The notes under the pieces were generated by a model. It was given only the letters and a program-made list of their open reading frames with translations, was not told the DNA's origin and did no database searches. This document shows, one piece after another, positions 12,141 to 26,703 of a DNA stretch of 64,000 nucleotides. The translations under genes were made by a program, and so were the position numbers. Source of the DNA: Blasia pusilla (taxonomy: Eukaryota; Marchantiophyta; Marchantiopsida; Blasiales); the NCBI GenBank assembly GCA_050084515.1, contig CM114271.1, forward strand, positions 39,494,001 to 39,558,000, in the 5' to 3' direction. The first letter of the stretch is position 1, and each line of letters opens with the position of its first letter.

Positions 12141-13054
12141 GACATCCCTCCATCCCTCTCGCCAGAACTCTCATCATCGAATTGCTTTATCGATCAGCGA
12201 TCAATCTCCCTAATCGCGGAACACTTGATCCCAGAAACCAAGCTCGACGTCTTTACACGACCACGACGACCGCCACAGCCTAAAACCTCCGTATCTCTCC
12301 CTCATGGCCGACGGGTCCTGCTCGCTCGAGAAAATCAGTTGCAGCACGCGATCCATCCGCAGGGAAGAAGAAACAGTTGGAAGAAACAGGATTCAGGAAG
12401 CGAAAGCGCGGCACGAGCGCAACGGCGCGTACAGGACTAAAAGTCCCACCCACCGACCTGTAGCGAGTTGGCAAGCACATACTGTACGTCGCGTCGTGGA
12501 CGAGAGCCGAACGGTCGAACTTGGTCCGAATCCCAGTACACATACGGTGAGAAAGATACTCGTGTACACATCGGAGTTGTTTTGCAGTAGCGGTATGACA
12601 TTGAGAAAGATATCGAAGGGAGGTGGCGGGCGAAAGGACAGAGACGTCATGAACTCACGTGCGCATGATTCATGTGCAGCACGGAGTGCGCCAGAGCGGT
12701 TGCCATTCGAGTGGATCGGATAAGTATGGTGATCGGGCGACTCTAGCTATGAAGTGGGGTCGTCCACGAACGGTTCCGGGAATAAATGGGATTGATGCAG
12801 GGTTGTGTGCATGTGGAGATTCTCAGACCGAGGAACTGAATGGCAGAAATGTCGGTGGGCCGCTCGCTGGTTGGGAAATACAGCAATCGATCATACACAT
12901 AGACGACCCCGGTTCGCGTTCGAGTCATCGTCGGAGATTTACACCGTAACGAGGTTCAGCGTAATTTTTGGTCAAGGTTCGGTCGAGAAGATGGCTCAAT
13001 GGCGCCGAGCTTGTCGTAGTTTCGCCCACGCCTCTTCTGAGAAATTCGTGGCTA

Positions 13055-13105
13055 GCGTTATCTGCCTCCTCAGATAACGCACTTCCTGGAGGAGGTAGAT
13101 AACGC
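13055..13105. repeat. Inverted repeat with two competing pairings
   Basis: 13055-13071 pairs with 13089-13105 over 17 bp with one mismatch. The first nine bases can alternatively pair with AGATAACGC at 13072-13080. The result is a mutually exclusive two-hairpin arrangement. No gene is adjacent. Confidence 0.7.
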
Positions 13106-14147
13106 GAGGCACCGATGTTCGATTTAATGTTCTCGAAGCGGTAACCTTCCGCTGTGTCACTATTGACGCTCGACTCTCACTTTAACACGTGCACTTTTAC
13201 AGGCAACGTGTCACGAGTTTCTGAATGCAGAGGTCTTACCTTTTCCCGTCGACTTTCGCTTCACACTTTACAGGTACTTTTGTTCTCCGAGATCACGCGT
13301 TCAGTGTTCCTCTCGAGGCCAAAATGAGGCTCTTTGGCAATCCTCTTCCGACGAAGTTCTGACCGGCGGGACCTACGATTGCAGCTTCCACAAGGACCGG
13401 TCTCCGGTCACCCGCCCGAGGTTATGATCAGCGATCGCCAGGTTCGCCACTGTATTGGCGACGAATAATTCAGTTGTGCGCTGTCGACCTCCAATTGGAA
13501 CTCACAGTTTAGGACACGAGACTTGGGACCAAAAGCAAATCAATGACTAATCCCCGAACCGACGCACGTGAAATTGCGCAGAATATGTACGTTTGTATCC
13601 GTAATACGTACATACACATATTCATTCCATAAGTTTGTAGGTCATCTACACCCACTCACCGCCGCCACATATTCATGCACGCACTTTGCAAAACCCCAGG
13701 CGCATAATTTCAACGGTCTCTCGAGATTCAAATAACATTCAATTCAAATGAGGAATGGGAACCAAGGTCCGGGAGATTTTTTTAATTTGTCAGTTGATTG
13801 TTGCTATTTAGACTATCATGTCGGTCGTTGCTTTTTCCTTCCTTTTTCGGTATTATTTGAAGAAGGCAGTTAAAAAATGGTTTATATTTTTCAGACGATT
13901 TTAATTCGAATTTTGTCAAAAAGAACTCATTCTGTTTATGGTACTTTGGAAATGGACCCATCTAATTTCCGGGTGTTTTATGAGACGGCTGCCAATTTCC
14001 TTATTTTCTTTCTTTCCTTCACCTTTTCTCTCTATTACTTTCACATTTTTTTCTTCTTCTTACCTTCACCTCATCATCTACCTTGTATCCTTTTACCTTG
14101 GAGCAAAACCTCCCTTCCAAAATTTGTATGAAGGAAATGTTATGTTC

Positions 14148-14257
14148 AACTCCTTGGCAGAAGTTGAACCTGGCCAAGCCTCCCCACCAGTTGGGAGCCA
14201 AAGATCATGCCCCTCTATAATATTTGGAGCTTCTAAGCTCCATGTGTTATAGAAGGG
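14148..14257 (-). other. Hairpin plus tRNA-like module at the 3' end of hAT copy 2
   Basis: Read on the minus strand (transposase sense), a hairpin (14247-14257 with 14210-14220) is followed by a TCTTTGG...CCAAGGA closing stem and a T-arm with the same 7-nt TTCAACT loop; the B-box-like site is 14160-14170 (one mismatch to consensus). One pair in the closing stem and one in the T stem are G-T wobbles, so pairing is kept despite base changes relative to copies 1 and 3. Confidence 0.6.
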
Positions 14258-14285
14258 TTCTAAGTCCTACAAAACAAAACACACA

Positions 14286-16520
14286 TCAACCTAACAAGTC
14301 AAGAGGTGGGGCACCACATTCTGTTTCTGCTTGAGGGTTCATGTATCGATCAGGATTAGAATACAAGTACCTAAAATTAGCAGAAGTCTTCCATAATATG
14401 ACAGATTCAGACAACATGTCGTCATAGTCACTTGTAGGTCCTTCTAAAGCAATCCTTAAAACAACATCTAGATGTTTAGTACCTAGTCGATTACGAGTCT
14501 TAGTCTTAATCAATTCAGAATTGAAAAAACCCTCTCACATATGGCAGTGCTAACACATTGAACCCTTGCAACATTAGCCAAAACAAGCAAGTTAGCAAAC
14601 TTACATTGTAAAGTGGGGCTCCAACTCACCATTGCCCATAAATCTCGGAAATTACGATCTTTCCACTGGGTTGTAGCCATCAACTTGAATGACTGAAATT
14701 CTTGCTTCACAACAGCAAAATTTATGATAGAAGATTGGAGATATCCCCTAAATGGTAACTCACATCCAAAATGTGCACACAAATCTTCCAAGTCCTTACA
14801 TCCCCAACTATTTAACCCAACTTGTCGAGAGGGCATGTGCAATGGGTTCAAAATCCTCATTGCATCAATAAGATTGTTATCCCTAAATCTTTCTTCAATG
14901 CTAAAAAAACACTTTCAGCATATGACTTCTGAAATAAGAGAGTAGATTACAAATCCCTGCCTGTGCGGTCTCTCAACATTTCTATGCTATGAAACTTATT
15001 ACCCCTAATCTCGGATTGCAAACGTCTAAGATATCCATCGGGAGGACCAAAATCAGGTAGGATATGATAACCTGTTTCTTCCGAAAATTTACATGCATTC
15101 AAATCTCGACTTTCCATCACAAAATTCATGGTAATAGAAGCAATCTCAGAAGTAACAATGCTGCCAATAGTACTAACATCAACAAACTTGTATTGGAAAA
15201 TCTTGCTCAAGTTAGCAAGGTTGGAAAGAATATCAGCTAAAAAATATAACTGATAGATCATTTGGAATGATCTTAACTTGTTGTATAAATTTGAGGCATT
15301 CTTTGTCATCTTCTTCAAGGGGAAATATCCCTAAAGTATGTCAATACAGACTCAAGTGAATCACACAATGTACATACAGCTTGCCAATGTGACAACCATC
15401 TTATTTTATGATACCTCTTCATAACTCGTTGAGAGTCATTCAACTTCTCTTGAAGTAATGCTAGGTTAGCTTTCCTCTTTGATGACCTTTTGAAATACCC
15501 TGCTATGACATTCAAAATAGAATCAATTTCTATTGAAATGACTTTACAATCAGGTGCTCTTGTTGCTGTTAAAGCCGCAAGATTGGTTCTGTGCGCTATA
15601 CAATGTACAGAGAGTAGAAACAGGTTTACCTTTTGCTTCAATTGAGAAGCTACCCCAATTTGGCTACCTACCATTGTAGAGGCCCCATTTGAACCAAATC
15701 CAACCATTTTGGTATACTCTAGCCCTCCATCTTTCATAAACTCCAACAAAGTATTAGTGATAGCATTAGAACATTTAGATTCACAACGAATCAACCCTAG
15801 AAAACAACGCTCAGCTTGACCCTCTTCTATGAATGTTGCAAACACAACTAAATGCCTTGTCACCGAAATATCTGTAGATTCGTTAATCAAAATCCCAAAG
15901 AAAGGAGATGATTGAACTCTAGCTAGAGTCCTCTTCATCAAAATTTGGCTAATGAAAAAACACATATCACTACAACTCTTTTCATCTTGATAAAGGTCCC
16001 TGGTGATAGGTGCATTCACACCAAGCAACAATTTACAGAGAGTCGTGAATTTTGAGAAGGGCATGGCCATCTTTGCAAGAAAATATGCACACTTGAATAA
16101 AGTCAAGAGTGCAACCTCACAGGTCCGGTTGGATGTGGCGATGGCCTTTGCCATATATTTCTTACCTCCATTGCCTGCCCAAGCAAGATTTACATGCTCG
16201 TCCGATTTTGCATGATCTATGAATGCTGAAACTTTACAATTGATTGCACCATCCCTAGCAAATACACTCTTTCCCTTACCCTTTCTACATACATTACAAT
16301 GTATCCTCCCACTTGTTTTATCAAAGCTGATCCAATCATACATTGTATACCACACATCCTTCCAAGCTACACGATTTTTCTCAGATATGGATGGAGTGCT
16401 GCCTAACATACTCTGGTCTTCCCTCTCATCAGATGATCCCGACAAAGCTATAATATCAGGCTGTTCCTTTGGAGCCTCCTTTGAGAGCAATTCATTCATG
16501 GTTCTCTGGAATTTAGCCAT
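14286..16520 (-). pseudogene. hAT-superfamily transposase, copy 2 (decayed)
   Basis: The start is taken at the ATG at 16520 (MAKFQRTMNELL), which matches the start of copy 3; the open frame extends 48 codons upstream but without similarity. An intact stretch runs to about 15315: BED-like zinc finger (CNVCRKGKGKSVFARDG), DUF4371 blocks (INESTDIS; GSNGASTMVG), CIAHRTNL and RWLSHWQA. It is then broken by a 2-nt net insertion with TGA near 15315, a GAA-to-TAA nonsense codon near 14947, a 1-nt deletion near 14890, and another near 14512 inside the C-terminal dimerisation domain (ARVQCVSTAICERVFS). The copy is very similar to copy 3 at the protein level, so the two stem from one recently active family. 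Its downstream tRNA-like module is listed separately. Confidence 0.92.
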
Positions 16521-17344
16521 ACCAAACCCAATCCAAAGCAGGGCAAAGCTGGGGAAGTCTTGAGTCAAGAGTATACAGAGGCCGTGCGTGAGGGTATTAT
16601 GAATAGTGCTACGAGTTAGAGGTGTAGGATGCCACAATCTGAACCCACTCACATCCTCAAGCACAGGAAACTACGACTCTAAATGTCTTAAACTAATGTA
16701 GTCAAGAAGCAGCCTATGCTGCCCCAATGCACAAGTTATGAGCAACAATAGGATCTCTGATGCAGTACAACAAAAGCTACAACACTAGAGAGCAATTGAC
16801 CTCAATCGATGCCATAATCAAGCTCGACCATAGTCATCATCAAGGAGACATCTGGGTGAGGACATTCGGCCATGACTAGGGCTTTGCAACATGACACAAA
16901 GATTGCTAGCAGCGTGGTTACAAGGCCGCAAGAGATCTTGCAGCGCAAACTAGGGAACTGCAACAAGAGCAAAAGCGCTCACAAAAGCGTGGGTACAAGG
17001 CGGAAAGAGACCTATGAACGTGGCTACTAGGGTTTAGGGAATAGGACTAGGACTCCAAGAGCGAAAGCATGTCACGGAGAGTGAGAGATACAGCTATGAG
17101 TTGCAGCAGGAACGAAAGGCGGCCGAACTAAACAGGCAAGAAAAGACACATTTTGGAACCGAGGCTCTGAGTGTAGCAGCAGAGGAAACGGGGACTCAGA
17201 CATAGTACATAATAGCAAGAAAGAGCGCATCAACGAGAAAGAGCACACAATACCAGGCAAGAGCGTCCTAAGCAGGCAAGAACGCAGTGACAACCGCAAG
17301 CAAGCACAACGCACACATCTCTTGCTCTTGCTGAGTCGAGAATG
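16521..17344. other. 5' flank of hAT copy 2
   Basis: No coding family recognised. It may include the 5' terminal region of the hAT element, but no terminal inverted repeat or 8-bp target duplication could be fixed by eye. Confidence 0.4.
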
Positions 17345-17585
17345 CAATAGCGAGCAAGAGTGCAGCAGCGGGCAAGTGCGCAACAGCGATCGAAGGTGCA
17401 AGAGCGAGCAAGAGTGCAGCAATGGGAAAGAGCGCTCAGCGAGCAAGGGCGCAACAGCGATCGAAGGTGCAAGAGCGAGCAAGAGTGCAGTAACGGGCAA
17501 GAGCGCTCAGCAGGCAAGGGCGCAACCGCGGTCGAAGGTGCAAGAGCGAGCAAGAGTGCAGCAACGGGCAAGAGCGCTCAACCCA
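17345..17585. repeat. 71-bp minisatellite, about three copies
   Basis: GCAAGAGCGAGCAAGAGTGC and flanking sequence recur with 71-bp spacing (anchor sites 17387, 17458 and 17529). The open frames here on both strands are repeat artefacts. The array lies 5' of hAT copy 2 in its reading direction. Confidence 0.85.
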
Positions 17586-20500
17586 GAGCCGCGGCTTAGA
17601 GTAAAGCAGCAGTGGGCAACCTCGCACAATGAACCTGGGAGAGACATACCCCCCACCCTCTCACCCTTGTCCGCGCCTCACTCTGTAGAGTCAGTCCCAC
17701 CTTGGGTTTGCTCAGTGTCGTCGGATGAGACTCCAAAGCATCGAACGGTTCTGAAGGGGTAGGCTTAAGGTTTTAGGATGCGGCTGATTTTGGGGTTTTG
17801 TAAAACCCTATACTGTGCGGCCAGGATTTGAAAACACGTTGGAGTGCATATCCGTTCCTCCATCTACCCTCCAATCACAACTCATCAGTTTTCCGGTTGC
17901 CGCCAACTATTCGAGTAGTATTCCGTTAGCCTGGAATATAATATCGGTCAAATTCAGGTGTCTCCTCCCGTCGTAGGTGTAATTCCGGTCGAGCCTCTGC
18001 AATTCCTGCGGAGTTTCCGGCTATACTGAATCTGCTCTGCCATCTTCCAAGAACTCAGTCAAATTCGTCGGAATCTCAGCCGGCCTCTCTCGAGCAGGGA
18101 CGGAAATTCCAAAAAACTTCCGGCTACGAATACTCTAAACCCCGGATCTCCCCGTTCATTGATGGGAACCATGGCTCCGGCCTCAGAATGGGTCAAACAT
18201 GGTTTTCGTGAGAGGGGAGGAAAAGGGTGATGAGGAACCCTTTTCTAATAGTATGGGCGAGAGGGGTTTCATGAACAAACATCTCTATGATCATAACAAC
18301 TCCTTTTGGAGTTGTTATGATCTCGACACCTGTCCCTTTTAATATATTAGTTTCATTGAATTAAACTAGATGAGAAAGGAGGCTTATTTCACCCGTGCCG
18401 GGCACTCAATAGTAGGAATTATAAAAGAAGTGGACTCAAGGAGTAGAAGATGGTATGCTACACTTTCGCTCGTTGTAAGAACAGTCTGAGGAGAACTGGT
18501 ACTAAGGACCGGGTCCCATGTGGCCGAGGTCGCAAAGATTGTCCTAGATCCGTGTGATCCAACGAACTATAAAGCAAAACAAGGATGGCACTTGGACATT
18601 GTTCGTGCCACGGGAAAACAAGGCGCAAGTTTCTATGATTTCTACCCAAGGAGTAGCTGAAAACCGAGAAATTCATTTTCAGATGTATGTTACTACCCAT
18701 CTGCCGGTATAGTCGCTTCGATCATGTAGGGTTTGGATGCATGGGACCCGCTTCTAAGGTGCAATGGGCTAGGTTTTCTTTTTATCCCATATAAATATAA
18801 AAAAATGTTGTGTGAAATTTTCATTTATAAGAGAAATATGACTTCCCAACATTATCTTATGGTTTATTTTTATAGTAAATTGGATTTATATGAAATCATT
18901 ATACTTACTTCGACAAGATGACTTATAATTTTCTATGTACAAAAAATTATCTATTTCTAAGTATACATTATATATATTTGAAAGTTAGAGAAAATATCCT
19001 TTCAAAAAAATAGAAATATGAATGGAAAAAATAAGAAATGGATGGATAATACCTCTCAATTGTATATATCAAGACGTGACTTCTACATTAATTTCATCCA
19101 TATCTTTGTCGCTTGTTGTTCAACCAATTTATTCTTCAAGAATTTTATATCACGAAATCTTCTTGATGAATTCCATATAAAGTGCCAATGAGATTAGTAA
19201 TCTTGTTTCTTGTTTGTTCTATTGACCACATCACATGATAATATAAATGATATCTTCTCCCAAAAAAAGGTGATATTGCCCCACATGCACTAACCCTTTC
19301 AAAAATTAATTTAATCCATCCCTAAGCATATATTACCTTCCCAATTTGTATTCCCATGTTGCTTATAACTTTTGAGACTTGCGCATATTAAGATAATAAG
19401 AAAAATATCTTTATGGTGGTTTGAACTCTTTGTGCCTATTATATGCGATCAACTATATGAAGTACTTGATAAGTGTTTCCCCATATGAAGTCATTATAGT
19501 ATTTGGTGGAGGCCCTCATATAACAAGTAGAAAAACTTATGAATTTTATTATATATAATATTCCAAAGTTCATTTTCCTTCATTTAATTGATCCTCTCCA
19601 ATAATGACTAGTTGTAATAATGCAACTAGATCCTACATATATTCCTCTAATATAATGGCCTAGAAATGTATGTATGAAATATAGGTTGGGGCATGTCAAG
19701 AAAGGCTCAAATGTGCAGACGGTGAAAATTGATGGATATCGATAACAAAATGAGGAAAGATTATTCTACACATAAATTTTTTACTAACATGATATTTTGT
19801 CTTTACGATAGTCTTATTGATGGTACCAAATGATTTTCCTATGGAGTGTTATAAGCTAAAATGATGGTGAAGACTTCACGAATTGAAGGGTGGAGCTGAT
19901 ATGAATATGAAATGCCTCTTGTCATCAACAAAGGAACTCACTATCATCCTCTTGAAGACCTAGTTGAATACTAATATCCTTGAATGTTGGATAAAATACT
20001 CCATCAATGGTTCTTACATTTTCTTAAGAAGTTGAACCTTGAACATGATATATGTACAAGTAATATCAACCAATGATGTTTTCCTTCCTTTGTAGAACAA
20101 GTAAACACATACAATAAATTTAGTAAATTAAATTCAATAAATCTCGTAATAAATAAAATGATAACATTGAAAAGATAATATTGAAAAGATAATATTTATA
20201 TGTTCTGGATATGTGAGATATAAACATCAATTCTTTTAAACACAACCATTATGCTAACATATATAAAAATATTATTTTTCTTCCTCCAATAATAGAAAGA
20301 GGGGGGAACTCTAGACTGAGGATCCACACCATCTATTGCAAACCATTCTATAAGGGTGATCTTTGTGTTTCTTCCTAGAGCCTCTTCTTAGCCCTCATGA
20401 TCATTATAATACACCACTTGTGCATCAAGAAGAGGTATTGCTAAACTCATAAATCTTGGTATTTCCTTGTACAAACTAAACGTGAATAGGCTTCAAGATG

Positions 20501-20925
20501 CTCCAAAAGAAGAGTGATATCTATAATAGTTATAAAAGAATGATTTTTTTTTAGTGTAGTGGGATACGAGAAAAAGGAACAAAATCATAAAAAATAAATG
20601 AGAAGAAATCCATTGTATTATCTTGCATCATTGGTGTTATAGAGTTTTATCAATAAGTATTATGTTTTTGTTTGTATTTGCAACATGGCATAAGACAAAG
20701 GATACCACATCAAAGTCCTTGTACACAATTTTAAAAAATCTTAAATCATAAAGATACTATCAGTGATCTCCATGTTAATGAGGCAATCATATAGCATATA
20801 CAAAGAAGAGGATTTTATGGCAAAAACATACATACATACATACAATAAATATGTAACTTGTCGTGTGTATACACATTACTGGGCACATGTATACATCTCA
20901 CTACACTGATTTTCCCAACATGGGG
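17586..20925. other. Region without recognisable gene
   Basis: Becomes strongly AT-rich after 18.75 kb. No coding family was recognised. It holds a perfect hairpin at 18289-18322. Confidence 0.5.
18289..18322. repeat. Perfect 15-bp hairpin with TTTT loop
   Basis: Arms 18289-18303 and 18308-18322 are exact reverse complements. A TTTT loop would favour Pol III termination if transcribed; no promoter is seen. Confidence 0.8.
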
Positions 20926-21407
20926 GGGTTGGAAATGGGATTGATTGGATTTCTTGAAATGATATTTATTAACATGTTTCTTCCATGCACAAAAGATTGC
21001 ATCAGCGTACATGAACCTACTTTCACATGGTGTTTTTTCCCCTAGGTTGTGTTTTTTGTTTTTTTGTTGCCTTAAAAAAATTTTGCCCTCTTGTGATGAG
21101 TTTTTCCTATGAAGGTCTGCACGAGCAGATGTCAATTCAAAAATAATTTGGGATAAATCAAGGCCATTGTTGGAAATGGGATTGATTGGATTTCTTGAAA
21201 TGATATTTTTTAACATGTCTCTTCCATGCACAAAAGATTGCATCAGCCTACATGAACCTACTTTCACATGGTGTTTTTTCCCTAGGTTGTGTTTTTTTGC
21301 TTTTTTGTTGCCTTTAAAAATTTTTGCCCTCTTGTGATGAGTTTTTCCTATGAAGGTCTGCACGAGCAGATGTCAATTCAAAAATAATTTGGGATAAATC
21401 AAGGCCA
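20926..21407. repeat. 241-bp direct tandem duplication
   Basis: 20926-21166 is repeated at 21167-21407 with few differences (mostly in homopolymer lengths). AT-rich, non-coding. The long minus-strand open frame here is created by the duplication. Confidence 0.9.
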
Positions 21408-24389
<2,982 letters not shown>

Positions 24390-25160
24390 TATGTGTAATC
24401 CTTCTTCATGTGACTTGCCTTACTATAGGTCCAACATATACCGTTCACATTATTGCTACTAGATCGAGACTTTGATTTAAAATATATTTACCTCTTCCCT
24501 CACTCCTACATCATGCAACAAGAGCCCTTGAGTTCCTATCCTTATTGCTCGACATCTTTCTAAACTCCTTAGAAAATAATATTGTAGTGATCTCATCTAA
24601 CTCTATCATATCATACAACAAAGTAACAACTAGGTTCTCAAAAGAACTAGGCAACAATGTCAACATAGGCAACAATAGCGACGCTTTGTCTTTATCTTCT
24701 AGTTTTTCCTCCATACTAGGCAAATCACACATGACTCGATTGAAAGTGTTCAAATGCTCCATAAAGTTTTCACTTTCTTTCATGCGCAAAGTATTGAACT
24801 TATACTTAAGTATAATGAAGTAGTCGAAGACTTCGCCATTGCTTCATAACTTTATCCACAATTTGGATAAAGAATCTTTGATGACATTATACAACACCTT
24901 TGCAAGACTCATACACACAAATTGTATTGACCGCTCTCAAATCTATGTCCTCCCATTCAAAAGCAGTCTTGTCCACGGGTTTCTCTCCAATGCCCTATGC
25001 CATCCTTGCTAGACCAGCAAGTCTCACTTTATTTGCCACAATCCAAAATTGTTGTTCCCATTGAATTTCTCCGGTTCAAACTTTGAATTGAAAATCTTTT
25101 ATGCAATTGCAAAATTTCCTTTCCTTCAGAGGTAATATGAGATTTCATACTTCCCCTCTG
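24390..25160 (-). pseudogene. Ty1/copia gag remnant
   Basis: The minus strand carries a typical copia Gag (UBN2/Retrotran_gag_2) core: FNRVMCDLPSMEEKLEDKDK, then LPSSFENLVVTLLYDMIELDEI (24511-24789). Upstream, near 25.07 kb, is KFEPEKFNGNNNFGLWQIK, the usual Gag N-terminal block, separated by stops. Downstream a degraded zinc-knuckle-like segment (CWTYSKASHMKKDY) follows near 24.4 kb. No pol or LTRs were found, so this is an isolated fragment of a family different from the copia element at 31.8-37.5 kb. Confidence 0.75.
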
Positions 25161-26386
25161 GAAAGAGCTTTATTTCTTTTAGAATACTTTTCCTCAATAA
25201 CATCCCTTCATCAATTACCAACATGGATTCCTTAAAATCCATCCCATTTCATGTGAACGTCTAGATATAGATAGGCGGATGATATTCACTAGAGGGGAAA
25301 AAAATTAGAGACTCAATTGATAGAGTAATAACAAGGTAAGAATGAGTGTCTTCTTATTAATTTTAAATTATCCAATTCTAGAGATATCTTGATTCACAAA
25401 ATACATTGAAAAGTAATTTGGTGAGTTCTAAACAACTCGTATGGTTTGAGAGGACCCTCATGCATTGCTAATACTCTCTTTCAAGAAACTCCGCAAGCTC
25501 GACCTCCTCATCTATTCCGCTCGCATCAATTTTGGGCTTTCGCTTCTTCTTCTCCAAGATCACTTTGTACATGGGTGGTTTCCCAAGTCTTTTGAAGATT
25601 GGAGCCTGCCATCAAATACTCAAATCACAAATATGTCACGACTATCACACATTCCTTCATGGTAGGCAAGTGGATCGTAACCCCTTTGTGCTTCACATTA
25701 TGGGCTTCCTTCATAGGACTTAGCATGACGCATGTTTGAATCCTCCATATTCTAACATCTATTAACAAAGGATATACTATCTTCATATTTTAAAATAAGG
25801 AATGAATGACACATGTATGCCTAAGCAATGAGACAAGTTTTTCAAGGAAGTTCAATTTGTACTACTATTAGAGAGTGATTTCTTGACTTGCAAATACCTA
25901 TAAGCTTGAGACGTATCGATGGCAATAATGCAACAAGAGAATGGTTCTCATACCACAAGCAACAAGAAAATCTTTTGGAAGGCAACAATTTTATTTTATT
26001 TTTAATTTATGTGCAGCATGATTAGATTAGTCTTGTGAGTTGTACACTAGTTTTATACATATTTGACTTCGGGAATGGCTGCTAAGGAAGAAGTAGTTTC
26101 TTTTATGAGGTAAAAAAGAAAGCCTATGTTGACAGATATGTGTTAGCATCAGGAATGGTTCATACGTGTCTTTTCTAAAATTTCTTCCAGAAAGTTTAGA
26201 AAAGACACGTATGTCATAGATGTCTTCTCTAGAGGAAAGAATTTCTTCCAGGAAGTCCAATGTTTGTGACACATGCACTCTCTTGCATGCAAGACAATCT
26301 GGTTATTGGGCCGTGATGAAGTCTCCGTCTTTTTCATCAAATCCGGCTGAATGCAACACATGAGCATGCGATACACTCCATCCTTT
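25161..26386. other. Region without recognisable gene; 3' flank of the CFAP100-like gene
   Basis: No coding family recognised. It contains the perfect hairpin at 26161-26213. Confidence 0.45.
26161..26213. repeat. Perfect 19-bp hairpin
   Basis: Arms 26161-26179 and 26195-26213 pair perfectly around a 15-nt loop. The loop sequence (TTTCTTCCAG) recurs just outside the hairpin near 26241. It lies downstream of the CFAP100-like gene and could sit in its 3' untranslated region. Confidence 0.8.
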
Positions 26387-26703
26387 TCATGAAACCCGGC
26401 CAAGAGCAACACATGAGCATGCGATACTGGTGTTTAAGTGTGTAGGAGCTAGTGCAGTGAGACAGCCAAACTTGTCATCCAAAAACACCGGACAATTCTC
26501 CTGAACTGCATAGCCCACCTCCAAACGAGGCAGAGGATTGGGGATCTGTTTCATTCCCTTTTTTACACTTGGATCCATAGGAAAATGGGTTGGGAGTTTA
26601 CTTTCAGTGTGCACTTGTTGGCCTGACTCAGACTATATGTGAGTGAGGGAGTGAGTGAGGTGTTTGTGAGAAGAGTTCAAAGTTTTGGAGTATATATGCC
26701 CAC

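Larger units (their letters stand above)
11309..14147. other. Region without recognisable gene
   Basis: No coding family recognised on either strand. It contains hairpins at 12110-12140 and 13055-13105 and a pyrimidine-rich tract (about 13.99-14.1 kb) just beyond the 3' end of hAT copy 2. Confidence 0.45.

Noticed and set aside
17322-17762. Arg/Ser/Glu-rich 146-codon plus-strand frame
   Set aside because: An artefact of the 71-bp minisatellite; overlapping frames on both strands show the same pattern.
20815-21363. 182-codon minus-strand frame with an internal protein repeat
   Set aside because: Explained by the 241-bp tandem duplication of AT-rich non-coding DNA.
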